From Immundisolibacter sp. (GTDB lineage Bacteria; Pseudomonadota; Gammaproteobacteria; Immundisolibacterales; Immundisolibacteraceae): a stretch of 64,000 bases of DNA. The notes below the pieces were generated by a model that did not search any database, was not told where the DNA came from, and saw only the letters and a program-made list of their open reading frames with translations. A program made the position numbers and the translations under genes. The DNA lies in the NCBI RefSeq assembly GCF_041601295.1, contig NZ_JBFIII010000002.1, positions 1 through 64,000 of the forward strand, read 5' to 3'. This document shows positions 53,627 to 62,915 of the stretch, piece by piece (the stretch's first letter is position 1; each line of letters starts with the position of its first letter).

Positions 53627-54673
53627 ATGACCCAGACAATCATCGACGCTGACGGCCATGTCATCGAGGACTTCGATGGCTTGTACGACTTCCTCGAGGG
53701 CCCCCTCAAGGGCGCGCGGCTCGCCGGCAGCATGGTCAGCCCGCTGCCCTGGCTGGATGGGTGGCATGCGCTCACCGATCCGCTGCGCTGGCAGGCCACC
53801 GACGCAAGACGCTGGGGCGAGTTCCTGGACGCCACGGGTATCCAGGCCTCGGTGCTGTTCCCGACCGCGGGGCTGGGCCACGGCATCATCGAGAACCCGG
53901 ACTGGGCGGTCCGCATCGCGCGGGCCTATAACCGCTGGCTGCACGCCACGCACCTTGAGCCGGACGCCCGCCTGAAGGCTGTAGCGCTGTTGCCGGTGCA
54001 GGACATCCCCGCCGCGGTCGAGGAACTGCGCACGACGGTGACGGAACTCGGGTTCGTTGCCGCGCTGCTGCCGTCGGTCTCGCATCTGGGAGTGACCTAC
54101 GGTGACCCGCGCTTTGACCCGATCTTTGCCGAGGCGCAGCGCCTTGACGTGCCGGTGGTACTGCACGGCGGCAGCAATCACGGCCTCGACGTGCTGCAGA
54201 TGCTCAAGCCGTTCGGCGGCACCATGCCCCTGCATCATCCGCTGCCGCTGCTGATCCACTTGAACGCCATGCTTTACGGCGGCACGTTCGAGCGCTTCCC
54301 GACGTTGCGGGCGGGCTTCTTCGAGGCCGGCTCCAGCTGGATTGCCTACATGTCCGACCGCTTGCAATACATGTATGGCGTGTTCAAAGGGCTTGCTCCG
54401 CAGATGCTGGCCGCCAATCGCTCGCCGCAGGAGGTGCTGGCCGAGGGGCGCATTTACGTTACCTGCGAACCGAACGAACGCTTCCTGGACGCTGGCCTGC
54501 GCGCCGTGGGCGACAACAACGTGCTCTACGCCAGCGATTTTCCGCACGAGCTGGAGTATGAGGAATACGCACGCGAACTGGCCAAGCTGCTGGGCCGTAC
54601 GGATATCGCCAGGCCGGTTCTGGACAATATTGTCGGCAAGTCGGCGGCGCGGTTTTATGGCCTCGGCGCATAG
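53627..54673 (+). CDS. Amidohydrolase family protein (amidohydrolase_2 type)
   Basis: A 348-residue TIM-barrel protein of the ACMSD-like group. The first strand holds the metal-binding IIDADGHVIED; VVLHGGSNHG and LYASDFPHELEYEEY place the later His and catalytic Asp. These enzymes hydrolyse or decarboxylate small aromatic or cyclic compounds with one metal ion. It has no signal peptide. It stands alone between the glycan cluster and the opposite-strand protease, so the substrate is unknown. Confidence 0.85.
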   Translation: MTQTIIDADGHVIEDFDGLYDFLEGPLKGARLAGSMVSPLPWLDGWHALTDPLRWQATDARRWGEFLDATGIQASVLFPTAGLGHGIIENPDWAVRIARAYNRWLHATHLEPDARLKAVALLPVQDIPAAVEELRTTVTELGFVAALLPSVSHLGVTYGDPRFDPIFAEAQRLDVPVVLHGGSNHGLDVLQMLKPFGGTMPLHHPLPLLIHLNAMLYGGTFERFPTLRAGFFEAGSSWIAYMSDRLQYMYGVFKGLAPQMLAANRSPQEVLAEGRIYVTCEPNERFLDAGLRAVGDNNVLYASDFPHELEYEEYARELAKLLGRTDIARPVLDNIVGKSAARFYGLGA

Positions 54674-54685
54674 GCGGGCAGGGAT

Positions 54686-55822
54686 CTATTTGGGGCGGGA
54701 GATGGTCGTCGCGCGCGTTTCCAGCCGCCTGCCAGCGCGTTGCACGGCCAGCGTTACTTCCTGTTGACGGGGCAGGGCGGCGAGCGCCGCCAGAGCTTCG
54801 CGGGCGCGGCGCATCGGTCGCCCCTGGATTTCCAGCAGCAGATCGCCTGGTTGAATGCCGGCTTTGGCTGCCGGCGAGCCGCGATACACCCCGGCCACCA
54901 GCGCGCCGGTTTGCGCCTCAAGATTGAGCGAGGCGGCGAGCGCGGGTGTTAGTTCCTGTAGTTCGAACCCCAGCCAGCCGCGCGGCACTTCGCCGTGAGC
55001 CAACAACTGCGCGGTAATGTCGCGAACCAGGTTTACCGGGACTGCGAAGCCAATGCCCTCGGAGCCACCGCTGCGGCTGTAGATGGCGGTGTTGATACCG
55101 ACCAGCTCGCCGGCGGCGTTGACCAGCGCGCCGCCCGAATTGCCGGGGTTGATCGCCGCGTCGGTCTGGATGAAATCGCCGACCGTGCTGATGTCCGGGG
55201 CTTCGCGTCCGATCGCGCCGACCACACCCAGGGTCACGGTCTGGCCGACGCCAAACGGATTGCCGATGGCAAGTACCAAATCCCCGATATGTACCTGGTT
55301 GACGTCTCCGAGCGCGATGCTGGGCACGTCCCGAAGCGTGATCCGCAACAGTGCAATGTCAGTCTCCGGATCGCTGCCGACCAGCTTGGCGTGGCCGCTG
55401 CGGCCATCGCGCAAGGCCACTTCGATCTCATCGGCGTCGGCGATCACGTGATGGTTGGTGACGATATAGCCGCGCCCGTCCAGCACCACACCGGAGCCGA
55501 GACTGGATTCCAGCCGCTGCCGGGGCACCGGCGCGCGGCCGAAAAAGCGCTGGAACAGCGGGTCGTCAAGCAGCGGGTTGTAACCGCGAGTGATGACCTT
55601 GGTACTGTAGATGTTGACTACTGCCGGGGCCGCGCGCTCGACCGCCGGGGCGAAGCTGTTGACCGGCGGCGCCTGCACCCCGGTGGCGACCGGCGGCGCA
55701 ATTACGGTCGCGGGCGGCGGGCTTGGCGAGCGCGGTAACAACAGCGTGATGGCCACGCCGATCGCCGCGCCGAACACTGCCGCTTGCAGCAGATAACGTG
55801 CAAGATTGCGGCTGATCAGCAT
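54686..55822 (-). CDS. degS: DegS/AlgW-type membrane-anchored serine protease with one PDZ domain
   Basis: A 378-residue trypsin-like protease. The ATG at 55822 follows GGAGG and gives MLISRNLARYLLQAAVFGAA, one membrane helix. The triad is His in IVTNHHVI, Asp in DPETDIALLRI and Ser in INPGNSGGALV. One PDZ domain (GALVAGVYRGSPAAKAGIQPGDLLLEI) sits at the C-terminus. This is the DegS/AlgW layout, which starts the RseA cleavage cascade and activates sigmaE. It is divergent from petA, an arrangement known from other gammaproteobacteria. Confidence 0.9.
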   Translation of the reverse strand: MLISRNLARYLLQAAVFGAAIGVAITLLLPRSPSPPPATVIAPPVATGVQAPPVNSFAPAVERAAPAVVNIYSTKVITRGYNPLLDDPLFQRFFGRAPVPRQRLESSLGSGVVLDGRGYIVTNHHVIADADEIEVALRDGRSGHAKLVGSDPETDIALLRITLRDVPSIALGDVNQVHIGDLVLAIGNPFGVGQTVTLGVVGAIGREAPDISTVGDFIQTDAAINPGNSGGALVNAAGELVGINTAIYSRSGGSEGIGFAVPVNLVRDITAQLLAHGEVPRGWLGFELQELTPALAASLNLEAQTGALVAGVYRGSPAAKAGIQPGDLLLEIQGRPMRRAREALAALAALPRQQEVTLAVQRAGRRLETRATTISRPK

Positions 55823-55906
55823 GGGTGGCCTCCAAAACGAGCGGCCCACATGCTAGCAGGGGCGCCTGGTCAGGTCTGTCTGGCGAGGTGCCACCAGGGC
55901 CGGTGC

Positions 55907-55936
55907 TTGGCGTCCCTGGGCCGCGTTTGGCACAAT
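55907..55936 (+). promoter_or_regulatory. Possible sigma70 promoter of the petABC operon
   Basis: TTGGCG (55907-55912) and CACAAT (55931-55936) are 18 bp apart, matching four of six bases in each box. The site is in the 246-bp gap between the divergent protease gene and petA, about 130 bp before the petA start. The match is modest. Confidence 0.3.
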
Positions 55937-56068
55937 ACCGCGGCTTTCACATGCTCCTACGGGTTTCGCCGGTCTTCGCTACGAACAATAGCGGTGCTCG
56001 CCGGCTGTGCCTGGGGCGATTGCAGCACAACGCGGGCAGCGCTGGCCCGCCTTCAAGGGAACGTGATC

Positions 56069-56665
56069 ATGGCAAACGATGCGGTAGATCCCGCGCGCCG
56101 CCGGCTATTGGCCGGGACGGCTGGGGCGCTGGGAGGGGTCGGTCTGGCCGCGGCGGCGGTGCCGTTCGTCTCCAGCATGCAGCCGAGCGCCAAAACCCAG
56201 GCTGCCGGTGCCCCGGTGGAAGTGGACATTGGCAAGCTGGCCCCCGGCGAATTGATGGTGGTGGAGTGGCGGCGGCGCCCGGTGTGGGTTTTGCGCCGCA
56301 CGCAAGAGGAGCTGGAGAACCTGGCCAAAGTGCCGCTGGATGAGTTGCGCGATCCGGAGTCGGCGCAGTCCGATCAGCCCGGTTACGCCGCCAACGAACA
56401 GCGCTCGATCAAGCCGGAGTATCTGGTTTTGTTGGGGGTATGCACGCACCTGGGTTGCTCGCCCAAGTATCGACCAGAGGTCGCCGCGCCCGATATCGGC
56501 GCCGACTGGAAGGGTGGTTTTCTGTGTCCCTGCCACGGTGGACGCTACGACCTCGCGGGGCGGGTTTTCAAGGGCCTGCCGCCTCCGCTGAATCTGCCGG
56601 TACCCCCGTACAGGTACCTGAGCGATACCGTGCTCGTCATCGGCGAAGACCAGGAGACCGTGTAA
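56069..56665 (+). CDS. petA: Ubiquinol-cytochrome c reductase Rieske iron-sulfur subunit
   Basis: A 198-residue Rieske protein. The start at 56069 gives a twin-arginine-like N-terminus (DPARRRLLAGTAGALGGVGLAAAA) forming the single anchor helix. GVCTHLGCSP and CPCHGGRYD hold the two Cys and two His that bind the [2Fe-2S] cluster. It passes electrons from ubiquinol to cytochrome c1. The frame stays open upstream but shows no coding features there. Its stop overlaps the petB start by one base. Confidence 0.96.
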   Translation: MANDAVDPARRRLLAGTAGALGGVGLAAAAVPFVSSMQPSAKTQAAGAPVEVDIGKLAPGELMVVEWRRRPVWVLRRTQEELENLAKVPLDELRDPESAQSDQPGYAANEQRSIKPEYLVLLGVCTHLGCSPKYRPEVAAPDIGADWKGGFLCPCHGGRYDLAGRVFKGLPPPLNLPVPPYRYLSDTVLVIGEDQETV

Positions 56666-57891
56666 TGTCCAATCGCAGTTCCGGGCTCGCGCGCTGGATA
56701 GATGACCGTTTCCCGATCTTTCAGTGGTGGGACGATCACGTCGGCCAGTACTACGCGCCCAAGAATTTCAACTTCTGGTATTTCTTCGGCTCGCTGGCGC
56801 TGGCGCTGCTGGCATTGCAGGTGATTACCGGCATTTTCCTGACCATGCATTACAAGCCCTCCGAGGAGCTGGCGTTCGCTTCGGTCGAATACATCATGCG
56901 CGACGTCAGCTGGGGTTGGCTGATCCGCTACCTGCACTCGACCGGCGCGTCGATGTTTTTCGTCGTGGTCTATTTGCACATGTTCCGGGGCATCATCTAC
57001 GGTTCGGGCAAGGGCCCACGCGAGCTGGTGTGGCTGTTCGGCATGGTCATCTATGTGTTGTTGATGGCCGAGGCCTTCATGGGCTATCTGTTGCCCTGGG
57101 GCCAGATGTCCTACTGGGGGGCGCAGGTCATCATCTCGCTGTTTGGCGCGATTCCTCTGATCGGCGACGGCCTGTCGCTGTGGATACGGGGCGATTTCGC
57201 GGTTGGTGATCCGACCCTGAACCGGTTCTTCGCCTTGCATGTGGCGGCGGTGCCGATGCTGATCATTGCCCTGGTGTTCTTCCACATCATCGCGCTGCAC
57301 GAAACCGGCTCGAACAACCCCGACGGGGTGGAAATCAAAAAGAAGAAGGGTGCGGATGGCAAGCCGCTGGACGGCATCCCCTTCCACCCGTACTACACGG
57401 TCAAGGACATCTGGGGTCTGTCGGTGTTCGCGCTGATTTTTGCCGCCATCGTGTTTTTTGTGCCCGAGATGTGGGGCAAGTTCCTGGAGCCGGACAACTT
57501 CCGGCCGGCCGATGCCATGGTCACGCCCGAGCATATCGCGCCGCTGTGGTACTTCGCGCCGTTCTACTCGATCCTGCGCGCGGTGCCGGACAAGTTTCTG
57601 GGCGTGGTGGCAATGGGCGGAGCTATCTTCGTCCTGTTCCTGATTCCCTGGCTGGATCGCAGCCCGGTCAAGTCGATCCGCTACCGTGGACCCTTGAACC
57701 GCATTGCACTCGCAGTGTTTGTGGTCAGCTTTATCGGGCTCGGTTATCTGGGTACAGAACCGCCATCGGACTTGTACACCCTGCTGGCACGCATCTTTGC
57801 CGTGTTGTACTTTCTGTTTTTCCTCACCATGCCGCTGTATACGCGGATCGATAGCACCAAGCCGGTGCCGGATAGGGTGACCACCAAATGA
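56665..57891 (+). CDS. petB: Cytochrome b of the bc1 complex
   Basis: A 408-residue cytochrome b with eight membrane helices. RYLHSTGASMFFVVVYLHMFRG and the later RFFALHVAAVPMLIIALVFFHIIALH carry the two pairs of heme-binding histidines. The quinol-oxidation PEWY loop appears as a variant, TPEHIAPLWYF. The stretch EIKKKKGADGKPLDGIPFHPYYTVKD includes a short lysine-rich insertion. ATG overlaps the petA stop and TGA overlaps petC (ATGA). Confidence 0.96.
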   Translation: MSNRSSGLARWIDDRFPIFQWWDDHVGQYYAPKNFNFWYFFGSLALALLALQVITGIFLTMHYKPSEELAFASVEYIMRDVSWGWLIRYLHSTGASMFFVVVYLHMFRGIIYGSGKGPRELVWLFGMVIYVLLMAEAFMGYLLPWGQMSYWGAQVIISLFGAIPLIGDGLSLWIRGDFAVGDPTLNRFFALHVAAVPMLIIALVFFHIIALHETGSNNPDGVEIKKKKGADGKPLDGIPFHPYYTVKDIWGLSVFALIFAAIVFFVPEMWGKFLEPDNFRPADAMVTPEHIAPLWYFAPFYSILRAVPDKFLGVVAMGGAIFVLFLIPWLDRSPVKSIRYRGPLNRIALAVFVVSFIGLGYLGTEPPSDLYTLLARIFAVLYFLFFLTMPLYTRIDSTKPVPDRVTTK

Positions 57892-58583
57892 GAAAGCTAA
57901 TCCAGGCTTGCTTGCTGGCAGCCCTGCCAGCGATGGGTTGGGCGTCTGGTGGCGCCGAGTTGCCGTCATTCAAGGCGGACCTTTCCAACCGGGCGGCCCT
58001 GCAACGTGGGGCGCGGACCTTCGTCAACTACTGCGTGAGCTGCCACAGCGCGGAGTTCATGCTGTACACCCGCATGGCACAGGATCTTGGGCTGACCCCG
58101 GAGCAGGTGCTGGCCAATATGGTGTTCAACGGCGGGGACATCAACCAGACCATGCGTGTGGCGATGGCCAAGGAGGACGGTGCCGCATGGTTTGGCAAGG
58201 CGCCGCCGGACCTCAGTCTGGCCGCTCGTTCACGTAGTCCGGAGTGGCTGTACGGCTACCTGCGCAGTTTTTATCTGGACCCGGCGCGGCCGTTTGGCGT
58301 CAACAATACGGTGTTTCCGGACGTCGCCATGCCGCATGTTCTGGTGGACTTGCAGGGTACGCAGACCCTGCATGAGGGGCACCTGAAGGCGGGCTCCCCT
58401 GGCAGCCTGACACCAGGCGAGTACGATGCAATGATCCGTGACCTGGTTAACTTCATGGTCTACCTGGGCGAGCCGGCCAAGCTGGTGCGCTACGGTCTTG
58501 GAGTCAAGGTCATGCTTTTCCTGTTGGTGTTTGCCGGCTTGGCCTATATGGTCAAACGCGAATACTGGCGTGATGTTCACTGA
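57888..58583 (+). CDS. petC: Cytochrome c1 of the bc1 complex
   Basis: A 231-residue cytochrome c1. The signal peptide ends near WASGG; CVSCHS is the heme-binding site, and a Met ligand is in TVFPDVAMPHV. A C-terminal membrane helix (LGVKVMLFLLVFAGLAYMVKREYW) anchors the protein in the inner membrane. It starts inside the petB stop and overlaps the sspA frame by 11 bp. Confidence 0.95.
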   Translation: MRKLIQACLLAALPAMGWASGGAELPSFKADLSNRAALQRGARTFVNYCVSCHSAEFMLYTRMAQDLGLTPEQVLANMVFNGGDINQTMRVAMAKEDGAAWFGKAPPDLSLAARSRSPEWLYGYLRSFYLDPARPFGVNNTVFPDVAMPHVLVDLQGTQTLHEGHLKAGSPGSLTPGEYDAMIRDLVNFMVYLGEPAKLVRYGLGVKVMLFLLVFAGLAYMVKREYWRDVH

Positions 58584-59334
58584 TACGGTAAGTCACTTGT
58601 CGCAAAAATCCCCAAAGCCGAAGAAAGAATCGATCGCCGCCGTGGCCAAATCCACGCCCAAGGTGGAGCCGCTGGATTACGGGCCAGACGCCGACGGTTT
58701 CACCACCGAGCGCATTCGCAACATGAAGCTGTATGCCGGCCTGGTGTGCCCGCACAGCCACCGCACCCGGCTGGTGCTCAGCGAGAAGGACATTTCGATT
58801 GAAATCGAGTCGGTGGACCCGGCGCAGATGCCGGAAGACCTGCGCGATCTTAATCCTTACGGGGACCTGCCGGTGTTGGTCGACCGCGGCCTGGTGCTCT
58901 ACAACTCGGCCATCATCATGGAGTACCTGGACGAACGCTTTCCGCATCCGCCCCTGATGCCGGTTGATCCAATCAACCGCGCGCAGGCGCGTCTGATGCT
59001 TTGGCGCATTGACCAGGACTGGTACAGCCTGCATCGGCGGCTGACCGAGCCGGACCGGAAATCGGACGTGACCGGCGCGCGCAAGATTCTGCGCGACGGA
59101 CTGACGTCGATCGCACCGTTGTTTCAGCAGCAGGAGTTCGTGTTCGGCGAAGGACCAACCCTGGTCGATTGCGCGTTGGCGGTGTTGCTGTGGAGGCTGC
59201 CGATGTACGGCGTGGAGTTGCCGGCACCGGCACGACCGGTCCTGCGTTACGGCGAGCGCATGTTCGCCCGCGCCGCGTTTCGCGGCAGCCTGACCGAGCA
59301 GGAGTTCGAAATGCGGCACGGAAAATCCGCCTGA
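58573..59334 (+). CDS. sspA: Stringent starvation protein A
   Basis: Up to 253 residues; a glutathione-transferase-like protein that binds RNA polymerase. The family region starts at MKLYAGLVCPHSHRTRLVLS (ATG 58723) and would be 203 residues, the normal size. The upstream ATG at 58573, inside petC, adds about 50 residues, rich in Lys, Pro and Ser, without similarity to SspA. NPYGDLPVLVDRGLVLYNSAIIMEYLDERFPHPPLMP is the classic stretch. The exact start is open. It pairs with sspB downstream, as usual after petABC. Confidence 0.93.
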   Translation: MFTDTVSHLSQKSPKPKKESIAAVAKSTPKVEPLDYGPDADGFTTERIRNMKLYAGLVCPHSHRTRLVLSEKDISIEIESVDPAQMPEDLRDLNPYGDLPVLVDRGLVLYNSAIIMEYLDERFPHPPLMPVDPINRAQARLMLWRIDQDWYSLHRRLTEPDRKSDVTGARKILRDGLTSIAPLFQQQEFVFGEGPTLVDCALAVLLWRLPMYGVELPAPARPVLRYGERMFARAAFRGSLTEQEFEMRHGKSA

Positions 59335-59347
59335 TCGACGGGTGACG

Positions 59348-59737
59348 ATGGAGCAGCTGCCATCCGCCAAGCCGTACCTGTTACGCGGCATGGTGCAGTG
59401 GATCGAGGACAACGGATTTACGCCTCAGATCCTGGTGGATGCGACCCAGGCGGGCGTGCTGGTGCCGCCCGAGCACGTGCAGGCCGGCAAGATTGTGCTC
59501 AACATTTCCGTCCAGGCCACGCATCGGCTGGAAATCACCAATGACCAGGTGTCCTTCAGCGCGCGATTTGGTGGCGTGGCGCGTGACATCTGGGTTCCCA
59601 TGCCAGCTGTGCTTGCGGTGTACGCCCGGGAAAATGGCCAGGGCATGACATTTCCGCCCGAGGGCGGCGCGCCGCCACCCCAGCCTGAACCCGAGGCGCC
59701 GCCACCCGATCGGCCCAGATTACGAGTAATCAAGTAG
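59348..59737 (+). CDS. sspB: ClpXP protease specificity-enhancing factor SspB
   Basis: About 129 residues. It binds the ssrA tag and delivers tagged proteins to ClpXP. PYLLRGMVQWIEDNGFTPQILVDA is the conserved N-terminus and ITNDQVSFSARFGG is the peptide-binding part. A Pro-rich linker ends in RPRLRVIK, the short motif that docks to ClpX. ATG at 59348 is preferred to a GTG two codons upstream. It is 13 bp after sspA. Confidence 0.94.
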   Translation: MEQLPSAKPYLLRGMVQWIEDNGFTPQILVDATQAGVLVPPEHVQAGKIVLNISVQATHRLEITNDQVSFSARFGGVARDIWVPMPAVLAVYARENGQGMTFPPEGGAPPPQPEPEAPPPDRPRLRVIK

Positions 59738-59770
59738 CCCAGAAAAGCCGCCGACTGGGAAGGGGAAGAC

Positions 59771-60943
59771 ATGGCATCTGACGAACAAACGCAGCCAGTG
59801 CGCCGGCGGCGCTGGCGTCTGCTGGTCCTCACCTTGCTGTTGGTGCTGGCGGGTCTGGGCTGGCTGGGCTGGTGGGAGCTTTCCGGCCAGTTTTGGGAAC
59901 ACACCGAAAATGCTCAGGTCAGCGGCAATCGCGTAGCGGTGATGCCGCAGATCACCGGTACTGTGGTGGCCGTGCGGGCGGATGACACCGACCGCGTGCG
60001 CCGCGGCGACCTGCTGGTGCAACTGGACGACGCCGACACCCAGGTGGCAGTACAAGCGGCGCAGGCGGATCTGGCCGATGCCGCGCGCGAAGTGATGCAG
60101 CTGGCGGCCGAGCGCGACCGCGCGCAGGCGGCCATTGCCGTGGCCATGAGCGAGCGGGCGCGTGCGGTGGCTGATCTTGAACGCCGCCGGGGGTTGATTC
60201 TTAAACGGTCCATTTCGGCCGAAGAACTGCAGCACGCCGAACTGTCCGCCACCGCCGCCCAGTCCAGTCTGAGGGTCGCGCAGCAGCAGATGGTCGTGGC
60301 GCAGGCCGCTTTAGGTACGTGGCCGCTGGGCCAGCACCCCCGCGTGCAGCGCGCCGCCGCCGACCTGACCGATGCTTTGCTGCGTTTGGAGCGCTGCCGC
60401 ATTCTGGCTCCGGTGGACGGCCAGGTGGCCCAGCGCAGCGTGCAGCTTGGCCAGCAAGTCACGCCATCGAGTCGATTGCTGGACCTGGTACCGCAGGACG
60501 ACCGGTGGGTCGAGGTCAATTTCAAGGAAAATCAGCTGGCCAGCCTGCGGCTGGGCCAGCCGGTACGTATGAGCACCGATGTCTACGGCCATCGGCTGCG
60601 GTTTGATGGTCGGGTAGCCGGCATTGGCGCCGGTACGGGCAGCGTGTTTTCCCTGCTGCCGCCGCAAAATGCCACCGGCAACTGGATCAAGATCGTGCAA
60701 CGGGTACCGGTGCGAGTAGCGATCGATATGGCTAGCCTGAAGGGCCGGCCGTTGCCGTTGGGCGCCTCGGTGCGCGCCACGGTCGACACGCACGATCGCA
60801 GTGGCGCGCCGCTGACCGGTAATGAGCTCCCGGCGGCCGGGCACTACAGCACTGACATCTATGCTGCCCGGCTGGCCGATATTCAGGCGCACGTGAGAAG
60901 GCTGAGCGAGGCCAGTTTCTTGGCCGGCGACCAGGCAGACTGA
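59771..60943 (+). CDS. EmrA-like HlyD-family membrane fusion protein
   Basis: A 390-residue adaptor with one N-terminal membrane helix (residues 18-36), two lipoyl halves (NRVAVMPQITGTVVAVRADD and RILAPVDGQVAQRSVQLGQQV) around a long coiled-coil hairpin of about 120 residues, and a C-terminal beta-barrel. This fits EmrA, which links an MFS pump to an outer membrane channel. It ends with TGA directly before the GTG of the MFS gene. No TolC gene is present. Confidence 0.92.
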   Translation: MASDEQTQPVRRRRWRLLVLTLLLVLAGLGWLGWWELSGQFWEHTENAQVSGNRVAVMPQITGTVVAVRADDTDRVRRGDLLVQLDDADTQVAVQAAQADLADAAREVMQLAAERDRAQAAIAVAMSERARAVADLERRRGLILKRSISAEELQHAELSATAAQSSLRVAQQQMVVAQAALGTWPLGQHPRVQRAAADLTDALLRLERCRILAPVDGQVAQRSVQLGQQVTPSSRLLDLVPQDDRWVEVNFKENQLASLRLGQPVRMSTDVYGHRLRFDGRVAGIGAGTGSVFSLLPPQNATGNWIKIVQRVPVRVAIDMASLKGRPLPLGASVRATVDTHDRSGAPLTGNELPAAGHYSTDIYAARLADIQAHVRRLSEASFLAGDQAD

Positions 60944-62458
60944 GTGAACGCGCCATCGCCGGTTCGGCTGCTGCCGATGACGGTAGGGTTGGGTCTGGGC
61001 ACGTTTCTGGTGTCGCTGGATTTTGCCGTGGCCAACGTCGCCATTCCCAGTATTGCTGGCGACCTGGCAATCAGCCCGAGCCAGGGCACCTGGGCCATTA
61101 CCTCGTTTGCCGCGGCCAATGCAGTGGCCCTGCCGCTCACCGGGTGGCTGGCGCGTCGTTTCGGCGAAGTACGTCTGTTTGTCGGCTCGGGGCTGCTGTT
61201 TACCTTGTTCTCGCTGTTGTGCGGCTTGGCGCCCAATCTCGAAATCCTGGTCCTCATGCGCATCCTGCAGGGCATGGTATCCGGCCCCATGCTGCCGCTA
61301 TCGCAGGCATTGTTGCTGCGCCACTTTCCGCCGCACCTGAAAGGCATGGCCATGGCGGTAGTGTCGATGACAGTGACCATTGCGCCGTTGACTGGGCCAA
61401 TCGTGGGCGGCGTTATCACTGATAACTGGTCCTGGCCGTGGATTTTCTACATCAACCTGCCGATCGGCCTGCTGGCGGCCGGGTTGGTGTGGTATGCGCT
61501 GCGCGACCATGAAACCGAGCGCAGCACTTTGCCGATCGACACTGTCGGCCTGTGCCTGCTCGTGCTGTGGGTGGCGTGCTTGCAGGTGATGCTGGACACG
61601 GGACGGGAGATCGATTGGTTCCAGTCGCCTCTGGGTCTGGGGCTGGGTTTGATGGCGCTTGTGGGCTTCAGCTATTTCGTGATCTGGGAGCTGGGCCACC
61701 GTCACCCGGTCGTGGATCTTCGCTTGTACGGGGATCGCAATTTCTTGATTGGCGCCACCGCGACCTCGCTGGCGTGGGCCCTCTTGTTCGCCGGCCTGGT
61801 GGTGCTCCCGCTGTGGCTGCAGACCAATATGGGTTACACGCCGACCTGGGCTGGGTTGGCGACGGCCTCTTTTGGCGTGTTCATCATGCTGTTGACGCCG
61901 ATTGTCGGTCGCACGCTGGCACGCCTGAATCTGAAGTATCTGCTTACCGTCAGTTTTTTTCTGATGTGGCTGGGCATGTACCTGGCCAGCCGCATGAACA
62001 CCGATGCGACGCTCTGGGACGCCGCTGTGCCGAGGCTGTTCCAGGGCGCGGGGCTGGGCTTGTTTTTCGTGCCGCTGCTGACCATTGCGCTGTCGAACAT
62101 AAGCCCGCAGCGCCTTGCCAGTGCCACCGGGGTGTTCTATTTCACCCGCACCCTGGCGGGCAGCATCGGTGTATCGATCGGCATCACCGTATGGGATCGG
62201 CGCGAGAGCTTTCACTACGCGCGCCTGGCCGAGCTGGTAGACAGCGAGCAGCTGGCGCGGTTGTGGGATTACGGGGGCGAGCGTCTGGCTGCCGCCTTGC
62301 CGGCGCAGTATCCGCTGGTGGAGCGTATGCTGGCGCGCCAGGCTAATATGCTGGCGGCGAACGATCTGTTCTACGCCAGTTGTTGGCTATTGCCGCCCAT
62401 TTTGCTGCTGGTGTGGTTGGCCAAGCCGCCATTTGTTGCCGGCGGCGGTCGCGCTTGA
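60944..62458 (+). CDS. EmrB-like MFS drug exporter (DHA2 family)
   Basis: A 504-residue transporter with fourteen predicted helices. VSLDFAVANVAIPSIAGDL and QGTWAITSFAAANAVALPLTGWLARRFG are the DHA2 family signatures; LMRILQGMVSGPMLPLSQ is motif C-like. The start is GTG, placed immediately after the stop of the EmrA-like gene. Together they should export hydrophobic or amphiphilic compounds. The 90 C-terminal residues contain a soluble loop before the final helix. Confidence 0.93.
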   Translation: MNAPSPVRLLPMTVGLGLGTFLVSLDFAVANVAIPSIAGDLAISPSQGTWAITSFAAANAVALPLTGWLARRFGEVRLFVGSGLLFTLFSLLCGLAPNLEILVLMRILQGMVSGPMLPLSQALLLRHFPPHLKGMAMAVVSMTVTIAPLTGPIVGGVITDNWSWPWIFYINLPIGLLAAGLVWYALRDHETERSTLPIDTVGLCLLVLWVACLQVMLDTGREIDWFQSPLGLGLGLMALVGFSYFVIWELGHRHPVVDLRLYGDRNFLIGATATSLAWALLFAGLVVLPLWLQTNMGYTPTWAGLATASFGVFIMLLTPIVGRTLARLNLKYLLTVSFFLMWLGMYLASRMNTDATLWDAAVPRLFQGAGLGLFFVPLLTIALSNISPQRLASATGVFYFTRTLAGSIGVSIGITVWDRRESFHYARLAELVDSEQLARLWDYGGERLAAALPAQYPLVERMLARQANMLAANDLFYASCWLLPPILLLVWLAKPPFVAGGGRA

Positions 62459-62465
62459 GTGCCGG

Positions 62466-62915
62466 TTAACCGCGCTGTACGGTGACGCGATGTCGGTCGG
62501 CGCCAAATTCCATGTCTACCGTTACACCGGCGTTTTCGGTCAGGGCCCGCCAAAAGCCGCGATTGACATCCTCCAGCGCCTGCGCCGGCAGGCGCCAGTG
62601 CCTGAGCTGGCCGGCTGCGGCGTGGCTCAGCGAGGGCATGTCAAAACTCAGCGTGGCGTCATCAAGCGTAACCGCCAGTGCTGGGCCAAAACCGTAGCTC
62701 ACTTGGTAGTGCTCATGAAAGATGCGCGCGATTTTTTCGAGATCGCCACACAGCTTGGCCCAGCCGATGCCCTGTTCCATCATCATGCGGTAGCCGTACT
62801 CCTCGGCGTCGATGCCCAGTCCCTGCGCCACTTTGAGGCCGCCGAGCAGGGTGCCCTGGCACTCGTACATGCGCAGGCGGGCGAGGTCTTCCAGGCTGGC
62901 TTCGGGCAGGTTCAT
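62466..62915 (-). CDS. Uncharacterised protein coupled to a HAD/RibK-like fusion
   Basis: A 149-residue soluble protein of unknown function. AGGAG before the ATG at 62915 and the ATGA overlap with the upstream fusion gene fix the start; an ATG at 62921 is too close to the ribosome site. The sequence is a helical N-terminal half (LEDLARLRMYECQGTLLGGL, then YGYRMMMEQGIGWAKLCGD) and a beta-rich C-terminal half (VTLDDATLSFDMP, GVTVDMEFGADRHRVTV). No known domain is recognised. No signal peptide or membrane helix is seen. It is presumably made with the fusion protein and may bind the same substrate. Confidence 0.7.
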   Translation of the reverse strand: MNLPEASLEDLARLRMYECQGTLLGGLKVAQGLGIDAEEYGYRMMMEQGIGWAKLCGDLEKIARIFHEHYQVSYGFGPALAVTLDDATLSFDMPSLSHAAAGQLRHWRLPAQALEDVNRGFWRALTENAGVTVDMEFGADRHRVTVQRG

